This document shows, piece by piece, positions 1-8,302 of a stretch of DNA of 64,000 nucleotides. The DNA is taken from assembly GCF_001511835.1 (NCBI RefSeq), contig NZ_LN997848.1, positions 2,570,001-2,634,000 of the forward strand, in the 5' to 3' direction. The translations under genes were made by a program, and so were the position numbers. Source of the stretch: Magnetospirillum sp. XM-1. Lineage in GTDB: Bacteria > Pseudomonadota > Alphaproteobacteria > Rhodospirillales > Magnetospirillaceae. Position 1 is the first letter of the stretch, and every line of letters begins with the position of its first letter. Under the pieces are notes generated by a model. The model had not been told where the DNA came from and did not search any database. It was given only the letters and a program-made list of their open reading frames with translations.

Positions 1-59
1 GAATATCTCACAGATCAATAACTTTCTGAATTATATATGTTTTCTGAAACCAACAAGGG

Positions 60-87
60 TTGACGGTTCATAGAACACTTATAAATA
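60..87 (+). promoter_or_regulatory. candidate sigma70-type promoter
   Basis: TTGACG at 60-65 is followed 16 bases later by TAAATA at 82-87 in an AT-rich stretch ahead of the kinase gene. The leader between here and the gene holds two short hairpins (around 149-162 and 202-216). Seen by eye only; the spacing is plausible but nothing else supports it. Confidence 0.35.
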
Positions 88-351
88 AGCTTGCCGAGCC
101 CCCCTCAACAGATCGGATCTCATGGTTTGAAAAAGTGACAGCCCGAAAGGCCCTTATGGGCCGATTGCGGAAGGGCGGCTATCGGGTCCAGACTAGGTAA
201 AGCCGACAACGTCGGCATGGTATTCTAGGCATCGCCGATGCCCATGCGCCCTTTGGTCGGACAACCATGGCTCCCTTCCTGCGATTCATTGCTACCCGGT
301 AAGAATGGCAATAGCCTAGTTTGGATCGGGCACGGAGCAGAGGTTCATATC

Positions 352-1959
352 ATGACCATGAGGCCCGGCTCTTCCAAAGAAGATCAATCTCACGACGCGC
401 GTCGTGCGAAGGCCGAGGTGCAGGCTCGTCGGAATCAGGGGGAGAGCGATCTTCTCCACGAACTCCGCGTCCACCAGATCGAGTTGGAGATGCAGAACGA
501 GGAACTGCGTCGGGTTCAATTGGAACTGGAGGAATCACGGGACCGATATATCGATCTCTACGAATTCGCTCCGGTCGGTTACGTGACGCTGAGTTCGTCC
601 GGCCATATCGAATCAGCCAACCTGACCCTCTCTTCAATGCTGGGCTTCGAGCGCGCCGGCTTGCTGAAATTACGGTTCAGCGCCCTGGTGCTGGAAGCAA
701 GCGGCGATGATTGGCATCGTTTCATGGTGGCCATTCTGAACGACCAGGAGGATCGCCATCGAACAACCGACATTCGGCTTCGGCGCCGGGACGAGGGCAC
801 AATCGAGGCACGTCTGGATTGCCGACGCGTCCCGAATGTCGTCCATGGTGCGATGGTTCGGGTCGCCATAACCGATATCACCCAGGTCAAGCAGGCCGAA
901 ATCGCGCTGCAAGCCAGCGAGAAGCGTTATAGCCTGCTCGCCGCGTCAACTTTCGAAGGTATTGTCATCTCCGCCAAGGGGCGCATCGTCGATGTGAACG
1001 AGCGGTTGGTCGAAATGATCGGCTTTCCACGAGCAGAGTTGATCGGCCGACCGGTGGCGGAGTTGATCTCGGACGAGGATTATGACCGTGTCATGGACAA
1101 TATCCATCGTGGAGATGAAAGCCATATCGAGCACGGCATGGTCCGCAAGGATAGTTCCCGGATCGAGGTCGAGGCCCATGGCCAGCCATTCAGCGACAAT
1201 GGTCGGGCTTTTCGTCTCACGGCGCTGCGCGACATCACGGCACGGAGGGAGGACGAAGCTGCGGCTCGTATTGCCCTGCATATGGAACATCTCCGCAATC
1301 TGGCGATCGAGGCCACGCTTTCCGAAGAGCGGGAACGCCATTCCATCGCCAAGGACCTTCACGACGGCCTGGGACAGACTCTGCATCTGGCCCGGTTCAA
1401 ACTGGACCGGCTGGTGAAGGCTCTGCCGCAGGAGCTCCCCGCCGCTACCTTGGTGCATGAGCTGATCGGCCTTCTCTCCGAGGCTAGCGGTGAGGTGCGC
1501 TCGCTGACATCCAAACTCAGTCCCCCGGCGCTCAAGGACTTGGGATTGGTGCCGGCCATATCGTGGCTGGCGGACGAAATGGGGCGGCGCCACGAGTTGC
1601 AGGTCGTTGTGGAAGACGACGGCGTCCCGAAGCCCCTCACCGAAGGACAGTCAACCCTTCTGTTCCGGGCTGTGCGCGAACTTGTCATCAACATCGCCAA
1701 ACACGCGGGCGTGGGCGCCGCCCGGATTGGACTTCGTGTTTGCAATAGCCGCCTCATCATAACGGTCGCGGACAAGGGCGTCGGATTTACCGACTGGCGA
1801 GCAACCCTTGAAGCCCGGCGTGGTTTCGGACTGTCCAGCGTGCGAGAGCGCATCACCTTCCTCAAGGGAGCCATGGACATCCAAACTCGCACGGGCGAGG
1901 GAACCACCGTCGTGCTGGAGATGCCGTTGGACTCCATGCCCACGGAGATGCAGCCATGA
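352..1959 (+). CDS. PAS-domain sensor histidine kinase (HisKA_3/NarX-DesK class)
   Basis: Predicted sensor kinase of a two-component system. After a short charged N-terminal helix (LLHELRVHQIELEMQNEELR, typical of PAS kinases) come two PAS domains, then a HisKA_3 dimerisation segment with KDLHDGLGQ and a C-terminal HATPase_c (GVGF and GFGLSSVRER glycine boxes). The phospho-acceptor His is residue 337 counting from this start. No transmembrane segment is visible, so it is probably cytoplasmic and may sense redox, gas or a small ligand through PAS. I chose ATG 352 because GCAGAGG lies just upstream and the conserved region starts soon after; an in-frame ATG at 238 would add 38 residues that do not look conserved. 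It overlaps the next gene by 4 bases (ATGA), so the two are co-translated. The signal is unknown. Confidence 0.85.
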   Translation: MTMRPGSSKEDQSHDARRAKAEVQARRNQGESDLLHELRVHQIELEMQNEELRRVQLELEESRDRYIDLYEFAPVGYVTLSSSGHIESANLTLSSMLGFERAGLLKLRFSALVLEASGDDWHRFMVAILNDQEDRHRTTDIRLRRRDEGTIEARLDCRRVPNVVHGAMVRVAITDITQVKQAEIALQASEKRYSLLAASTFEGIVISAKGRIVDVNERLVEMIGFPRAELIGRPVAELISDEDYDRVMDNIHRGDESHIEHGMVRKDSSRIEVEAHGQPFSDNGRAFRLTALRDITARREDEAAARIALHMEHLRNLAIEATLSEERERHSIAKDLHDGLGQTLHLARFKLDRLVKALPQELPAATLVHELIGLLSEASGEVRSLTSKLSPPALKDLGLVPAISWLADEMGRRHELQVVVEDDGVPKPLTEGQSTLLFRAVRELVINIAKHAGVGAARIGLRVCNSRLIITVADKGVGFTDWRATLEARRGFGLSSVRERITFLKGAMDIQTRTGEGTTVVLEMPLDSMPTEMQP

Positions 1960-2600
1960 CCATCCGCGTCATGTTGGTGGACGACCACCGCATGTTCCGA
2001 GAGGCGCTTCGGGTGCCGCTGGAAGCCGAGCCGGACATAGAGATTGTCGCCGAGGCTAATTCCGGTGCCGATACCTTGGCTTCCCTTGATTTGACGTGTC
2101 CTGACGTTCTGGTTCTCGATATCGGCCTGCCGGACCTCAACGGTATCGAGGTGGCTCGTACGGCGATCAGGCGGCATCCCGACTTGCGTGTCGTCGCCCT
2201 GTCGGGCTTTGCCGACCGCATCTATATCGAGGAGATGCTGAAGGCGGGCGCCCATGGTTACGTGGTCAAGTCGGCCGGAGCCGATGAGTTGGTTTCCGCC
2301 ATCCGCGCCGTGGCGGGGGGCCGCAGCTTCCTCTCCCCGGAAGCGACCCAGGTCATGCTCCGCCATATCCAGCCGGATGCAGACACCGTCGCGCCGCCGC
2401 CCAGCGTGCTGGGCAAGCGGGAACGGGAGGTGTTGGTTCTGCTGGCAGGCGGCCTGCGCTCCGCCGAGATTGCCGCCAGCCTCGGCATTGCCGTGGCAAC
2501 GGTGGAGGTCCATCGTCGCAATATCAAGCAGAAGCTCGGGATGAATCGTACCGCCGACTTGATCCGCTATGCCGTTCACGAGGGGCTGATTTCCTCCTGA
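1956..2600 (+). CDS. NarL/FixJ-family response regulator
   Basis: Transcriptional response regulator partner of the upstream kinase. The N-terminal receiver domain has the acidic pair D9-D10, phospho-acceptor D55 in VLVLDIGLPD, a Ser near 84 and Lys near 104. The C-terminal LuxR-type HTH spans roughly residues 150-210 (KREREVLVLLAGG, then the recognition helix around ATVEVHRRNIKQKL). Length of 214 residues is normal for the family. Overlap of 4 bases with the kinase and the HisKA_3/NarL pairing rule make it the cognate regulator. Targets cannot be read from the sequence. Confidence 0.9.
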   Translation: MTIRVMLVDDHRMFREALRVPLEAEPDIEIVAEANSGADTLASLDLTCPDVLVLDIGLPDLNGIEVARTAIRRHPDLRVVALSGFADRIYIEEMLKAGAHGYVVKSAGADELVSAIRAVAGGRSFLSPEATQVMLRHIQPDADTVAPPPSVLGKREREVLVLLAGGLRSAEIAASLGIAVATVEVHRRNIKQKLGMNRTADLIRYAVHEGLISS

Positions 2601-2745
2601 TTGGGTCATCGGTGTCCCGGAAGCCTACCGGTTTTAAGGTAGTTGCCGTGCGTATAACCGGGAATTGTTCTGTCTGCAATGTTGCTCTACCTTTGACCGG
2701 TAATGACCGGAAAATGCCGGCGAGCCGCACCCGGGAGGCAGGACG

Positions 2746-3267
2746 ATGGCTCCAGCACTCATGCAGACCCGCCCGAGCCTGTCGGAATTCTGCATCGCCG
2801 CCCTGATGGAGGCCGCCGACGGCATCGAGGCAGCCAACGACACGGCCGCCTTCAAGGACGCGTTGAACGCCAATTTCCGTGTGTGGCTTGTGGTCCGTGA
2901 ATGCGGCGTCGGCAATGGTTGGGCTGTTCCGACGTCCCGCGAGGCCGAATTCGTTATTCAGGGCTCGTCGGGCCAAGGTCGCGGCGTCAACGATGACGAT
3001 ATCGGCGCCATCATTGCGATCAACAGGCGGGTGGCTCATGGCTTGGCGGCAGGCGGCGACATCGCGCGCATCCGTACCAGGGCCGTGTTGGCCTACCGCG
3101 AGGGCGGCGGCGGCGGGGGATTCGCCCCCTGGATGGTGGGGCAAATATACGAAAAGGGTTGTCTCAGATCGGCTTTCGATCCGACTTCGGAGCACGGGAG
3201 GCTCCGCCCTATCATCCGCGCCGCCGCCGTGAGCTTTATCCGTGAGGCCGAACAACCGGGGCCCTGA
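2746..3267 (+). CDS. unrecognised protein of 173 residues
   Basis: Not recognised. The start ATG 2746 follows GGGAGGCAGGACG. Residues 1-115 look like an ordinary soluble alpha-rich domain; a run of six glycines near residue 117 separates it from a shorter C-terminal part. No signal peptide or membrane segment. It follows the two-component pair after about 145 bases on the same strand and could be a target or simply a neighbour. Confidence 0.55.
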   Translation: MAPALMQTRPSLSEFCIAALMEAADGIEAANDTAAFKDALNANFRVWLVVRECGVGNGWAVPTSREAEFVIQGSSGQGRGVNDDDIGAIIAINRRVAHGLAAGGDIARIRTRAVLAYREGGGGGGFAPWMVGQIYEKGCLRSAFDPTSEHGRLRPIIRAAAVSFIREAEQPGP

Positions 3268-3372
3268 CGGACTAAATGCTTTCCAGGCCGGGCACACCGT
3301 TCCTTGGCATGCAGGGGGCACGAATTTCGTGACTATCGCCATCCACTGAAATTTCACAAAGGAAAAGCCGCG

Positions 3373-3801
3373 ATGACGACAGTCAAGACCAATTCCGCCA
3401 AAGCCACCACAGAGACCACCTCCATCGACAACGTGATTTCCGTGGTTCAATGGGCCGAGACCTCGGCCATCGCCCGTGACGGCATGTTCAAATGCGCCAG
3501 GGATTTGACGGAAATCTCCCGGGTCGCCGGCCAAACCGTGATCGGAGGATATGCCGATTACGGCAACGAGGTCCGCGACATCGGTTCGACCTGCGCCAAA
3601 GCGATGATATCCGGCCTGACCGACGAAAGGTCCGTGTCGGCCAAAGTCGAGGAGAGCGCCTCGGACATGATGAAGCAGGTCCAGCGTCTGATGGACGCCA
3701 ATGCCCAATTGGCAGAGCGTCAGATCAATGCCGCTTGCGAAGCGTTCACGGCTTTGTCCGCCCTGCCGTCATGCATTCTTGGATCGCTGGACGGCAAGTA
3801 G
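3373..3801 (+). CDS. phasin-like protein
   Basis: Small, Ala-rich, all-helical protein of 142 residues. The pattern of hydrophobic and charged residues and the segment around KVEESASDMMKQVQRLMDAN resemble phasin-family proteins, which coat polyhydroxyalkanoate granules or act as granule-associated helpers. I chose ATG 3373 because AAAGGAAAAG lies just before it; the in-frame start at 3304 would add an unlikely leader. Assignment rests on composition and length, not on an invariant motif. Confidence 0.55.
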   Translation: MTTVKTNSAKATTETTSIDNVISVVQWAETSAIARDGMFKCARDLTEISRVAGQTVIGGYADYGNEVRDIGSTCAKAMISGLTDERSVSAKVEESASDMMKQVQRLMDANAQLAERQINAACEAFTALSALPSCILGSLDGK

Positions 3802-3857
3802 GCTGACAGGCGATGGGGATGGCCCAATCCATCCCCATTCCTGCTCCGGAGACGGAT

Positions 3858-4076
3858 ATGATCGACCGACAGACTGTTGCCGATGTGGTGTCTCGGTCCA
3901 ACGGGAGCGGGGACACACCGATCATGGCCTGTAAAGCGGCGTCAGGCGCCGTCAAGGAACTGGCCTACTGTCACCGCGACCATTGCTTCTTCGTCAAGGT
4001 GGGCGGGCGCGAGCGGATGCGCAGCGACACCCTTGAAGTAATCCTCCCCTTCTTCAGCAGCGCGTCGCCGGAGTAA
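3858..4076 (+). CDS. small unrecognised protein
   Basis: 72 residues, not recognised. Start ATG 3858 is set by a strong GGAGACGG just upstream; an earlier in-frame ATG at 3813 lacks one. Contains CHRDHCFF, a Cys/His-rich spot near the middle. Same strand as the phasin-like gene, 56 bases after it. Confidence 0.5.
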   Translation: MIDRQTVADVVSRSNGSGDTPIMACKAASGAVKELAYCHRDHCFFVKVGGRERMRSDTLEVILPFFSSASPE

Positions 4077-4093
4077 GGGAACAGGAGACGCGG

Positions 4094-4503
4094 ATGCCCA
4101 GTCTGCTGCTGATCAATCCGAGGTTCCCCGAAAGCTTCTGGAGCTTCAGATGGGCCATTGATCATGTGTTGCCGGGCAAGAAGGCGGTGAATCCCCCCCT
4201 CGGTCTGGCAACGCTGGCGGCGCTGTGCCCCGCCCTTTGGCGGGTCGAGATCATCGACGAAAACATCGAACCGATTCCCCCGACCACCGACGCAGACATC
4301 GTCGGTGTATGCGGTATTCCAACGTCACCCTCCAGTTCTCGCGCGGCTGCCCGTTCCGCTGCGAGTTCTGCGACATCATCGTGATGTTCGGTCGCCGTCC
4401 GCGGGTCAAGGGCCTGGATCAGATCGAGAAGGAACTGGATCAGTTGCGCAGCTTCGGCGCCCGCAGCGTGTTTTTCGTCGACGACAACCTGATCGGCAAA
4501 GCG
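4094..4503 (+). pseudogene. radical-SAM/B12-binding protein, doubly deleted remnant
   Basis: The first frame (from ATG 4094, AGGAGACG just before) encodes the start of a B12-binding radical-SAM protein: LLLINPRFPESFW, PPLGLATLAAL, then DADIVGV. At about 4307-4312 the frame jumps straight to the radical-SAM core in another frame: FSRGCPFRCEFCDII carries the CxxxCxxC iron-sulfur motif, followed by FFVDDNLIG. In intact relatives roughly a hundred residues separate these blocks, so an internal segment has been lost. The gene then ends at about 4500 where integrase-like sequence begins. It cannot make a functional enzyme. Confidence 0.8.
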
Positions 4504-5372
4504 TCGGCGATTGGCTCGACCGCTACGCCAAAATTATCGATGAACGGGACGTCTCCAAAGCCACCCGCGACGGCATTGGGCAGCGCCTCGGCGTCGTGCG
4601 TAAGGAATGGGGCGAAGCCTGCATCATCCAGATTTCGACGCGTGACGTCGCCGATTTCCTGCTCAAATGGGATGCGGCGGGCAAGAAGCGGATGGCCCAG
4701 GCCATGCGCTCCCTGCTGCTGGATCTGTTCCGCGAGGCAGTTGCCGCCGGGTGGATCGACCGCAACCCGGTCGAACCCACGCGGGCGCCCCGGGTTCAGG
4801 TGACACGGGCACGGCTGACGTTGGAGGCGTACCAGGCCATTCACGCCATTGCGCTGCGGGACTTCCCCGCATGGCTGGCGCGGGCCATGGAACTGGCCCT
4901 GGTGACGGCGCAACGGCGGGAGGATATCGCCACCATGGGGCCGCGCAGCATCCACGACGGCAAGCTGTGGGTGGAACAGGGCAAGACGGGGAACCGGGTC
5001 TGCATCCCCCTCGATCTGCGCCTCCAGGCCGTCAACTGGTCGGTGGGGGAGGTGGTGCAGCGTTGCCGCGACGTGGTGCTGTCCCGCCATCTGGTGCATC
5101 ACTCCGCCTTTGCCGGACGGGCCAAGCCGGGCGACAAGCTGCGGCTGCATACCATCACCGCCGCCTTTGCCGAGGCCCGCGACAAGACCGGCCTGACCTG
5201 GCCGGAGGGCAAGACGCCGCCCACCTTCCACGAAATCCGCTCGTTGGCCGCCCGGCTCTATGCCGAGCAGGGCATCGATGCGCAGGCGCTGCTGGGGCAC
5301 AAATCCCCCGATATGACGGCGCTTTACCGCGATGTTCGCGGGTCCGAATGGATCGAGATTCGTCTGGGCTAA
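4498..5372 (+). pseudogene. truncated tyrosine recombinase (remnant phage integrase)
   Basis: The frame from about 4500 to 5372 encodes the core-binding and catalytic domains of a tyrosine recombinase and keeps the catalytic signature: QRRED, HEIRSLAAR, LLGHKS and ALYRD. The N-terminal arm-binding domain (about 75 residues in the related integrase at 40680) and any start codon are missing; it joins directly to the radical-SAM remnant. It is clearly homologous to that intact integrase (both have RMAQAMRS, AAGWI, NWS) but is not a recent copy. Its stop lies 76 bases from the attL repeat. Confidence 0.85.
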
Positions 5373-5388
5373 CGCCTGCTTATTGGAC

Positions 5389-5410
5389 GAGTTTTGGATA
5401 AGTTTTGGAC
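5389..5410. repeat. tandem AGTTTTGGA repeat next to attL
   Basis: AGTTTTGGA occurs twice, 11 bases apart, between the remnant integrase and the attL repeat. This is where integrase arm-binding sites would lie. Function is inferred only from position. Confidence 0.35.
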
Positions 5411-5447
5411 GTTTACAATTTAACGCAATTAAATCAGTATGTTGCCG

Positions 5448-5470
5448 TCAATGCACGGTGCAGACCATGC
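5448..5470. other. attL core, left direct repeat of the prophage
   Basis: The 23-base segment beginning TCAATGCAC and ending GCAGACCATGC matches 42847-42869 at 22 of 23 positions; the single difference (G here, C there) sits in the centre of a TGCACNGTGCA inverted repeat. The right copy is the 3' end of hupV including its stop codon. The segment from 5471 to 5694 holds no convincing gene. Confidence 0.85.
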
Positions 5471-5694
5471 GCAGCCGGGGATTTCGTAAAATCATAAGTG
5501 TTATCAACGCGATGGGCGTGATCCTGGCGCGAATAATCTCCACCAAAAACCCACAGTTACCACCTAGCATTATCAAACACTTACAGGCCCATTCGGGACG
5601 GCATCCGTAGAGGCTGCAGCCAATCGACCGGGTGACTCCGCTGCGCAAAGATGGTGTATTGTCGGACTCGCCCAACCACGAGGGGAGGCCGTCC

Positions 5695-5919
5695 ATGCTC
5701 CGCACCGCCATCATCCTGGCCGCCATTGCCGGCCTCTCTGCCTGCTCGTCCACCTACGAACCCGTGATCGACCTCAAGGCGTCGAAGAACCCGGCCGAAG
5801 CCCAGATGGATTGGATGGGCTGCGAATGGCTGGTCAACAAGTACGGCCTCAACGATGCGGCCACCACCAAGTGCCTGGAAGGGCGCGGGCACAGCGTGAT
5901 CGGCGTGGTCAAGCGGTAA
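5695..5919 (+). CDS. small phage-borne lipoprotein A
   Basis: 74-residue predicted lipoprotein. Residues 1-18 form a signal peptide ending in the lipobox LSAC, so Cys would be lipidated. The mature part has PVIDLKASKNPAEAQ and a later Cys pair. It starts at ATG 5695 after GGGGAGG. It is a paralogue of the next gene (shared P-x-x-DLK-x-S-x-NP pattern) and overlaps it by one base (TAATG). Location between attL and the lysis genes on the opposite strand suggests a lysogenic-conversion gene; function unknown. Confidence 0.7.
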   Translation: MLRTAIILAAIAGLSACSSTYEPVIDLKASKNPAEAQMDWMGCEWLVNKYGLNDAATTKCLEGRGHSVIGVVKR

Positions 5920-6449
5920 TGCGCCGCGTCCTGTTCGCGGGGCTGCTGGCCGCATCCGTGGCGGCATGTGCCCCGGCAAAGCCGCTGGTGGACCTCAAGA
6001 CCACGAGCAACCCCAACGACTATCAACGCGACCTGATCGAGTGCAGCGTCCTGGCGGACATGGGCGTCCAGGCCAACCTGCAGCAGTCCCGCGCATCCCT
6101 GTTCGGATCGTTCGGAGGGGCGGCGGCATCGGGCGCAAGCGCGGCCGTTCTGGGGCCTACGACGGGAACCATCGGCGGGGACATGACCGCAGGCTTCATT
6201 GGCGGTTTCATCGGCGCGCAGATCGCCGCGCCCTTGCGCACCGAGCGCGAGAAAAGCTGGATGGTCGGCCGCTGCCTGGAAAATCGCGGACACCGGCTGC
6301 TCAACGCCAGGGACGTATGGCTCACCCCCGAGCGCCACTGCACCATGCTGATTCTGGAAGACGCCATGGGCGGCAGCGATTACCGCCCATGCGTGGCGGC
6401 CGAGAAGGAACGGCAGCGCCGGATCTACGGGGACAGCGCCGTCGAGTAG
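5919..6449 (+). CDS. phage-borne lipoprotein B with glycine-zipper segment
   Basis: 176-residue predicted lipoprotein. Signal peptide ends in SVAAC; the mature protein begins with AKPLVDLKTTSNP, paralogous to lipoprotein A. A glycine-zipper-like hydrophobic stretch (TIGGDMTAGFIGGFIGAQ) lies mid-protein and several Cys follow. Start ATG 5919 overlaps the previous stop by one base. A cell-surface role in the lysogen, such as blocking superinfection, is a possible reading from position but is not shown. Confidence 0.7.
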   Translation: MRRVLFAGLLAASVAACAPAKPLVDLKTTSNPNDYQRDLIECSVLADMGVQANLQQSRASLFGSFGGAAASGASAAVLGPTTGTIGGDMTAGFIGGFIGAQIAAPLRTEREKSWMVGRCLENRGHRLLNARDVWLTPERHCTMLILEDAMGGSDYRPCVAAEKERQRRIYGDSAVE

Positions 6450-6452
6450 GCA

Positions 6453-6482
6453 CAAAAAAAGGGCCTCCCCGTGGGGAGGCCC
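6453..6482 (-). terminator. rho-independent terminator of the late operon
   Basis: GGGCCTCCCC-GT-GGGGAGGCCC makes a perfect 10-base-pair stem with a two-base loop at 6461-6482. Read on the - strand it is followed by seven T, so it terminates the long late operon just after the holin gene. On the + strand there is no T-run, only an A-run before the stem. Confidence 0.85.
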
Positions 6483-6504
6483 GGTGGCTCATATGATCGA
6501 CCGA

Positions 6505-7017
6505 CTATTTGGCCGCCTGCAATTGGAACCGCTTGGTGTCGGCGCTGCTGCCGAAATAATAGGCCAGCATGGTGATCCAGCCGGTGCCCAGGCTTCCCAG
6601 CATGATGTTGAGGATGTCGCGGCTTCCCTGCGGCGGCTCGTGCGCCACCAGCCACCCCAGCAGTCCGAAGAATCCGAGGGTGAGCGAGATGGCCAGGATG
6701 CCGGGCACCCGGTCCTTCACCTCCATCTCGCGTTTGCGAGCACTGTCGCGGTCCTGGGCTGCCAGAGCATCGCGGTCCAGGCCCAGCTTTTCCATGGCCT
6801 CCGCGTGGCGGTTGTCCTCGGCTTTCAGGGCCAGCAACTGCTCGGGGGTGGCCGCCGCCACCGCCTTGAGCGCCGCATCCTTGTCGCCGGACGGATCGAG
6901 GCCCAGGGCCGATTCGATGGCCGAAACGGCGGTTCCGGCCAGGGGGCCGCCCAGCATAGTGGCGATGGTCGGGGCGACCTTGCCCAGGACGCCCAGGGCG
7001 TCGTTAAGAAGGCTCAT
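6505..7017 (-). CDS. holin, GTA_holin_3TM-like
   Basis: 170-residue membrane protein resembling the three-TM holin family of alphaproteobacterial phages and gene transfer agents. A hydrophobic N-terminal segment, a charged central helix (residues about 60-105) and two C-terminal TM segments (around LAISLTLGFFGLLGWLV and MLGSLGTGWITMLAYYFG) are visible. It would form the inner-membrane lesion that releases endolysin. Last gene of the late operon; its start overlaps the stop of the upstream small gene (ATGA). Confidence 0.75.
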   Translation of the reverse strand: MSLLNDALGVLGKVAPTIATMLGGPLAGTAVSAIESALGLDPSGDKDAALKAVAAATPEQLLALKAEDNRHAEAMEKLGLDRDALAAQDRDSARKREMEVKDRVPGILAISLTLGFFGLLGWLVAHEPPQGSRDILNIMLGSLGTGWITMLAYYFGSSADTKRFQLQAAK

Positions 7018-7217
7018 CAGGTGATCTCCTGCGTCAGGGCCGCCACGGCATTGGGATGAAGGCGGCGCGGTTGGCTCGGGTCTCGGCCGCAGCCATCACA
7101 GGCCGCGCGGTCGAAGGCGGTGGAAGTGCAGTTGTTCCAGAGGTTCTCCGGGGTCACGACCGGAGGAAGCCAGCAAGGAGGCTGGCCAGGGCCGAAGCGC
7201 GGATCGGCGGTGTCCAT
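7017..7217 (-). CDS. 66-residue Cys/Pro-rich protein in the lysis cassette
   Basis: Small protein starting at ATG 7217, just after the endolysin stop, with its own stop overlapping the holin start. Contains four Cys, including CDGCG. No signal peptide or TM. The tight coupling on both sides supports that it is translated. Not recognised; could modulate lysis. Confidence 0.5.
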   Translation of the reverse strand: MDTADPRFGPGQPPCWLPPVVTPENLWNNCTSTAFDRAACDGCGRDPSQPRRLHPNAVAALTQEIT

Positions 7218-7219
7218 GG

Positions 7220-7681
7220 TCAGGCCGCCACCTGATCCGGGGTGAGGAACAGCGCCCGCTCGGCCTCGCGCCGCTTGGCCAGGCCGGGGAGAACCTTTCC
7301 GCCCGACTTGTTCCAAACCAGAAACTGCTCGGCGGCCGATACCTTGTCACCGGCATTGAGCCGGGCCAGCAGGGTGGACCCGCGCAGGCGGCCGATGCCG
7401 AGGTTGAACACGAAACTGCAGAGAGCGGCGAACTCGTTGCTCGACAGCGGAACCTTGACCGCCGATGCGACTTGCCGCTCGACATCGGCCAGGTCCATGG
7501 ACAGCAGGAAATCGGCCTGCTCCCTGGTGATGGTGTCGCCCATCTTCACGCCACCAGTGTGGCCATAGCCGATGGTCGGGATGCCGGCCGGGCAGAGATA
7601 GGCGTCGAGACGCAGCCCTTCAGCCGCGCGAATAATTTCTCGGCCGAGCGCGTTGCAGCACGGCATGGTCGCGGTGGTCAT
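7220..7681 (-). CDS. endolysin, T4-type lysozyme (GH24)
   Basis: 153-residue phage lysozyme that cuts the glycan strands of peptidoglycan. The catalytic triad pattern E-8x-(D/C)-5x-T is present as E21, C30 and T36 in AAEGLRLDAYLCPAGIPTIGYG; later FNLGIGRLRGSTLL is typical of the C-terminal lobe. No signal or SAR segment, so release depends on the holin. Start ATG 7681 overlaps the end of the upstream membrane protein by 4 bases. Confidence 0.88.
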   Translation of the reverse strand: MTTATMPCCNALGREIIRAAEGLRLDAYLCPAGIPTIGYGHTGGVKMGDTITREQADFLLSMDLADVERQVASAVKVPLSSNEFAALCSFVFNLGIGRLRGSTLLARLNAGDKVSAAEQFLVWNKSGGKVLPGLAKRREAERALFLTPDQVAA

Positions 7682-8205
7682 GCGGAAGTCCTCCTGTTCG
7701 ATCTCCGCTGCGGATGTACCGACGCCACCAATTCGCTCACGGCGGAAAAGGTGCGGCTGGCTTCCTCCTGGAAGTGCTGGAGCAGGTCGGTGATGTGCTC
7801 CAACTCGGGTCGCAGAACGACCCGCCCATATTGCTCGTCGATGCGCTCGTGCAGGCGGTTGACGGTCTGCTTGATCTCCGCCCGGTGCTCGCGCCGCTCC
7901 TCCCTGTCGGCCTCGACCTGCCGGGTGAGTGCGTCCATCCGCACCACCAGCAACTGGATTGCGGGGCACCCATCGGGGGTGGACGGCTTGCACGATCCAG
8001 GGTCAGGATCGTCGTCATTGTCCTGGCCCGACTTCGGGGCGCTGTTGCGCCAGATCCACAAGGAGGCCAACACCGCCATCACCAGGACCACGAAGACGCC
8101 GAAGGCCCAGGCGTTGCCATTGGCAGCCTGGGACGCCACCCCCGTGGCGGCCTGCACGGCACTGTCGGCGAGAGATTGGCTTACAGGCGGCGCAGCATCG
8201 GTCAT
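7678..8205 (-). CDS. single-pass membrane protein with coiled coil (spanin- or accessory-lysis-like)
   Basis: 175 residues: N-terminal soluble part, one TM segment at about residues 33-52 (AFGVFVVLVMAVLASLWIW), an acidic Pro/Asp linker, then a long charged coiled coil (about 85-150). The layout is like i-spanins or phage accessory lysis proteins, and it directly precedes the endolysin with a 4-base overlap. No sequence motif proves a spanin role, and no embedded o-spanin was seen. Confidence 0.5.
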   Translation of the reverse strand: MTDAAPPVSQSLADSAVQAATGVASQAANGNAWAFGVFVVLVMAVLASLWIWRNSAPKSGQDNDDDPDPGSCKPSTPDGCPAIQLLVVRMDALTRQVEADREERREHRAEIKQTVNRLHERIDEQYGRVVLRPELEHITDLLQHFQEEASRTFSAVSELVASVHPQRRSNRRTSA

Positions 8206-8302
8206 TCGGTCATTCCCCCAGCACGAAAAGCCGCCCAGCCACGGCCGGACGGCGGTTGATTGATGAAGCGTTGAACTCTTTGCGTTGAACGGGACGCTGG
8301 GC

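Noticed and set aside
149..216. Riboswitch or terminator in the leader of the kinase gene
   Set aside because: Two short hairpins exist but no T-run and no known riboswitch core was recognised.
5448..5753. - strand ORF ending in MVCTVH
   Set aside because: The ending comes only from the att repeat; the rest is not hydrogenase and not protein-like. It supports the att call, not a gene.
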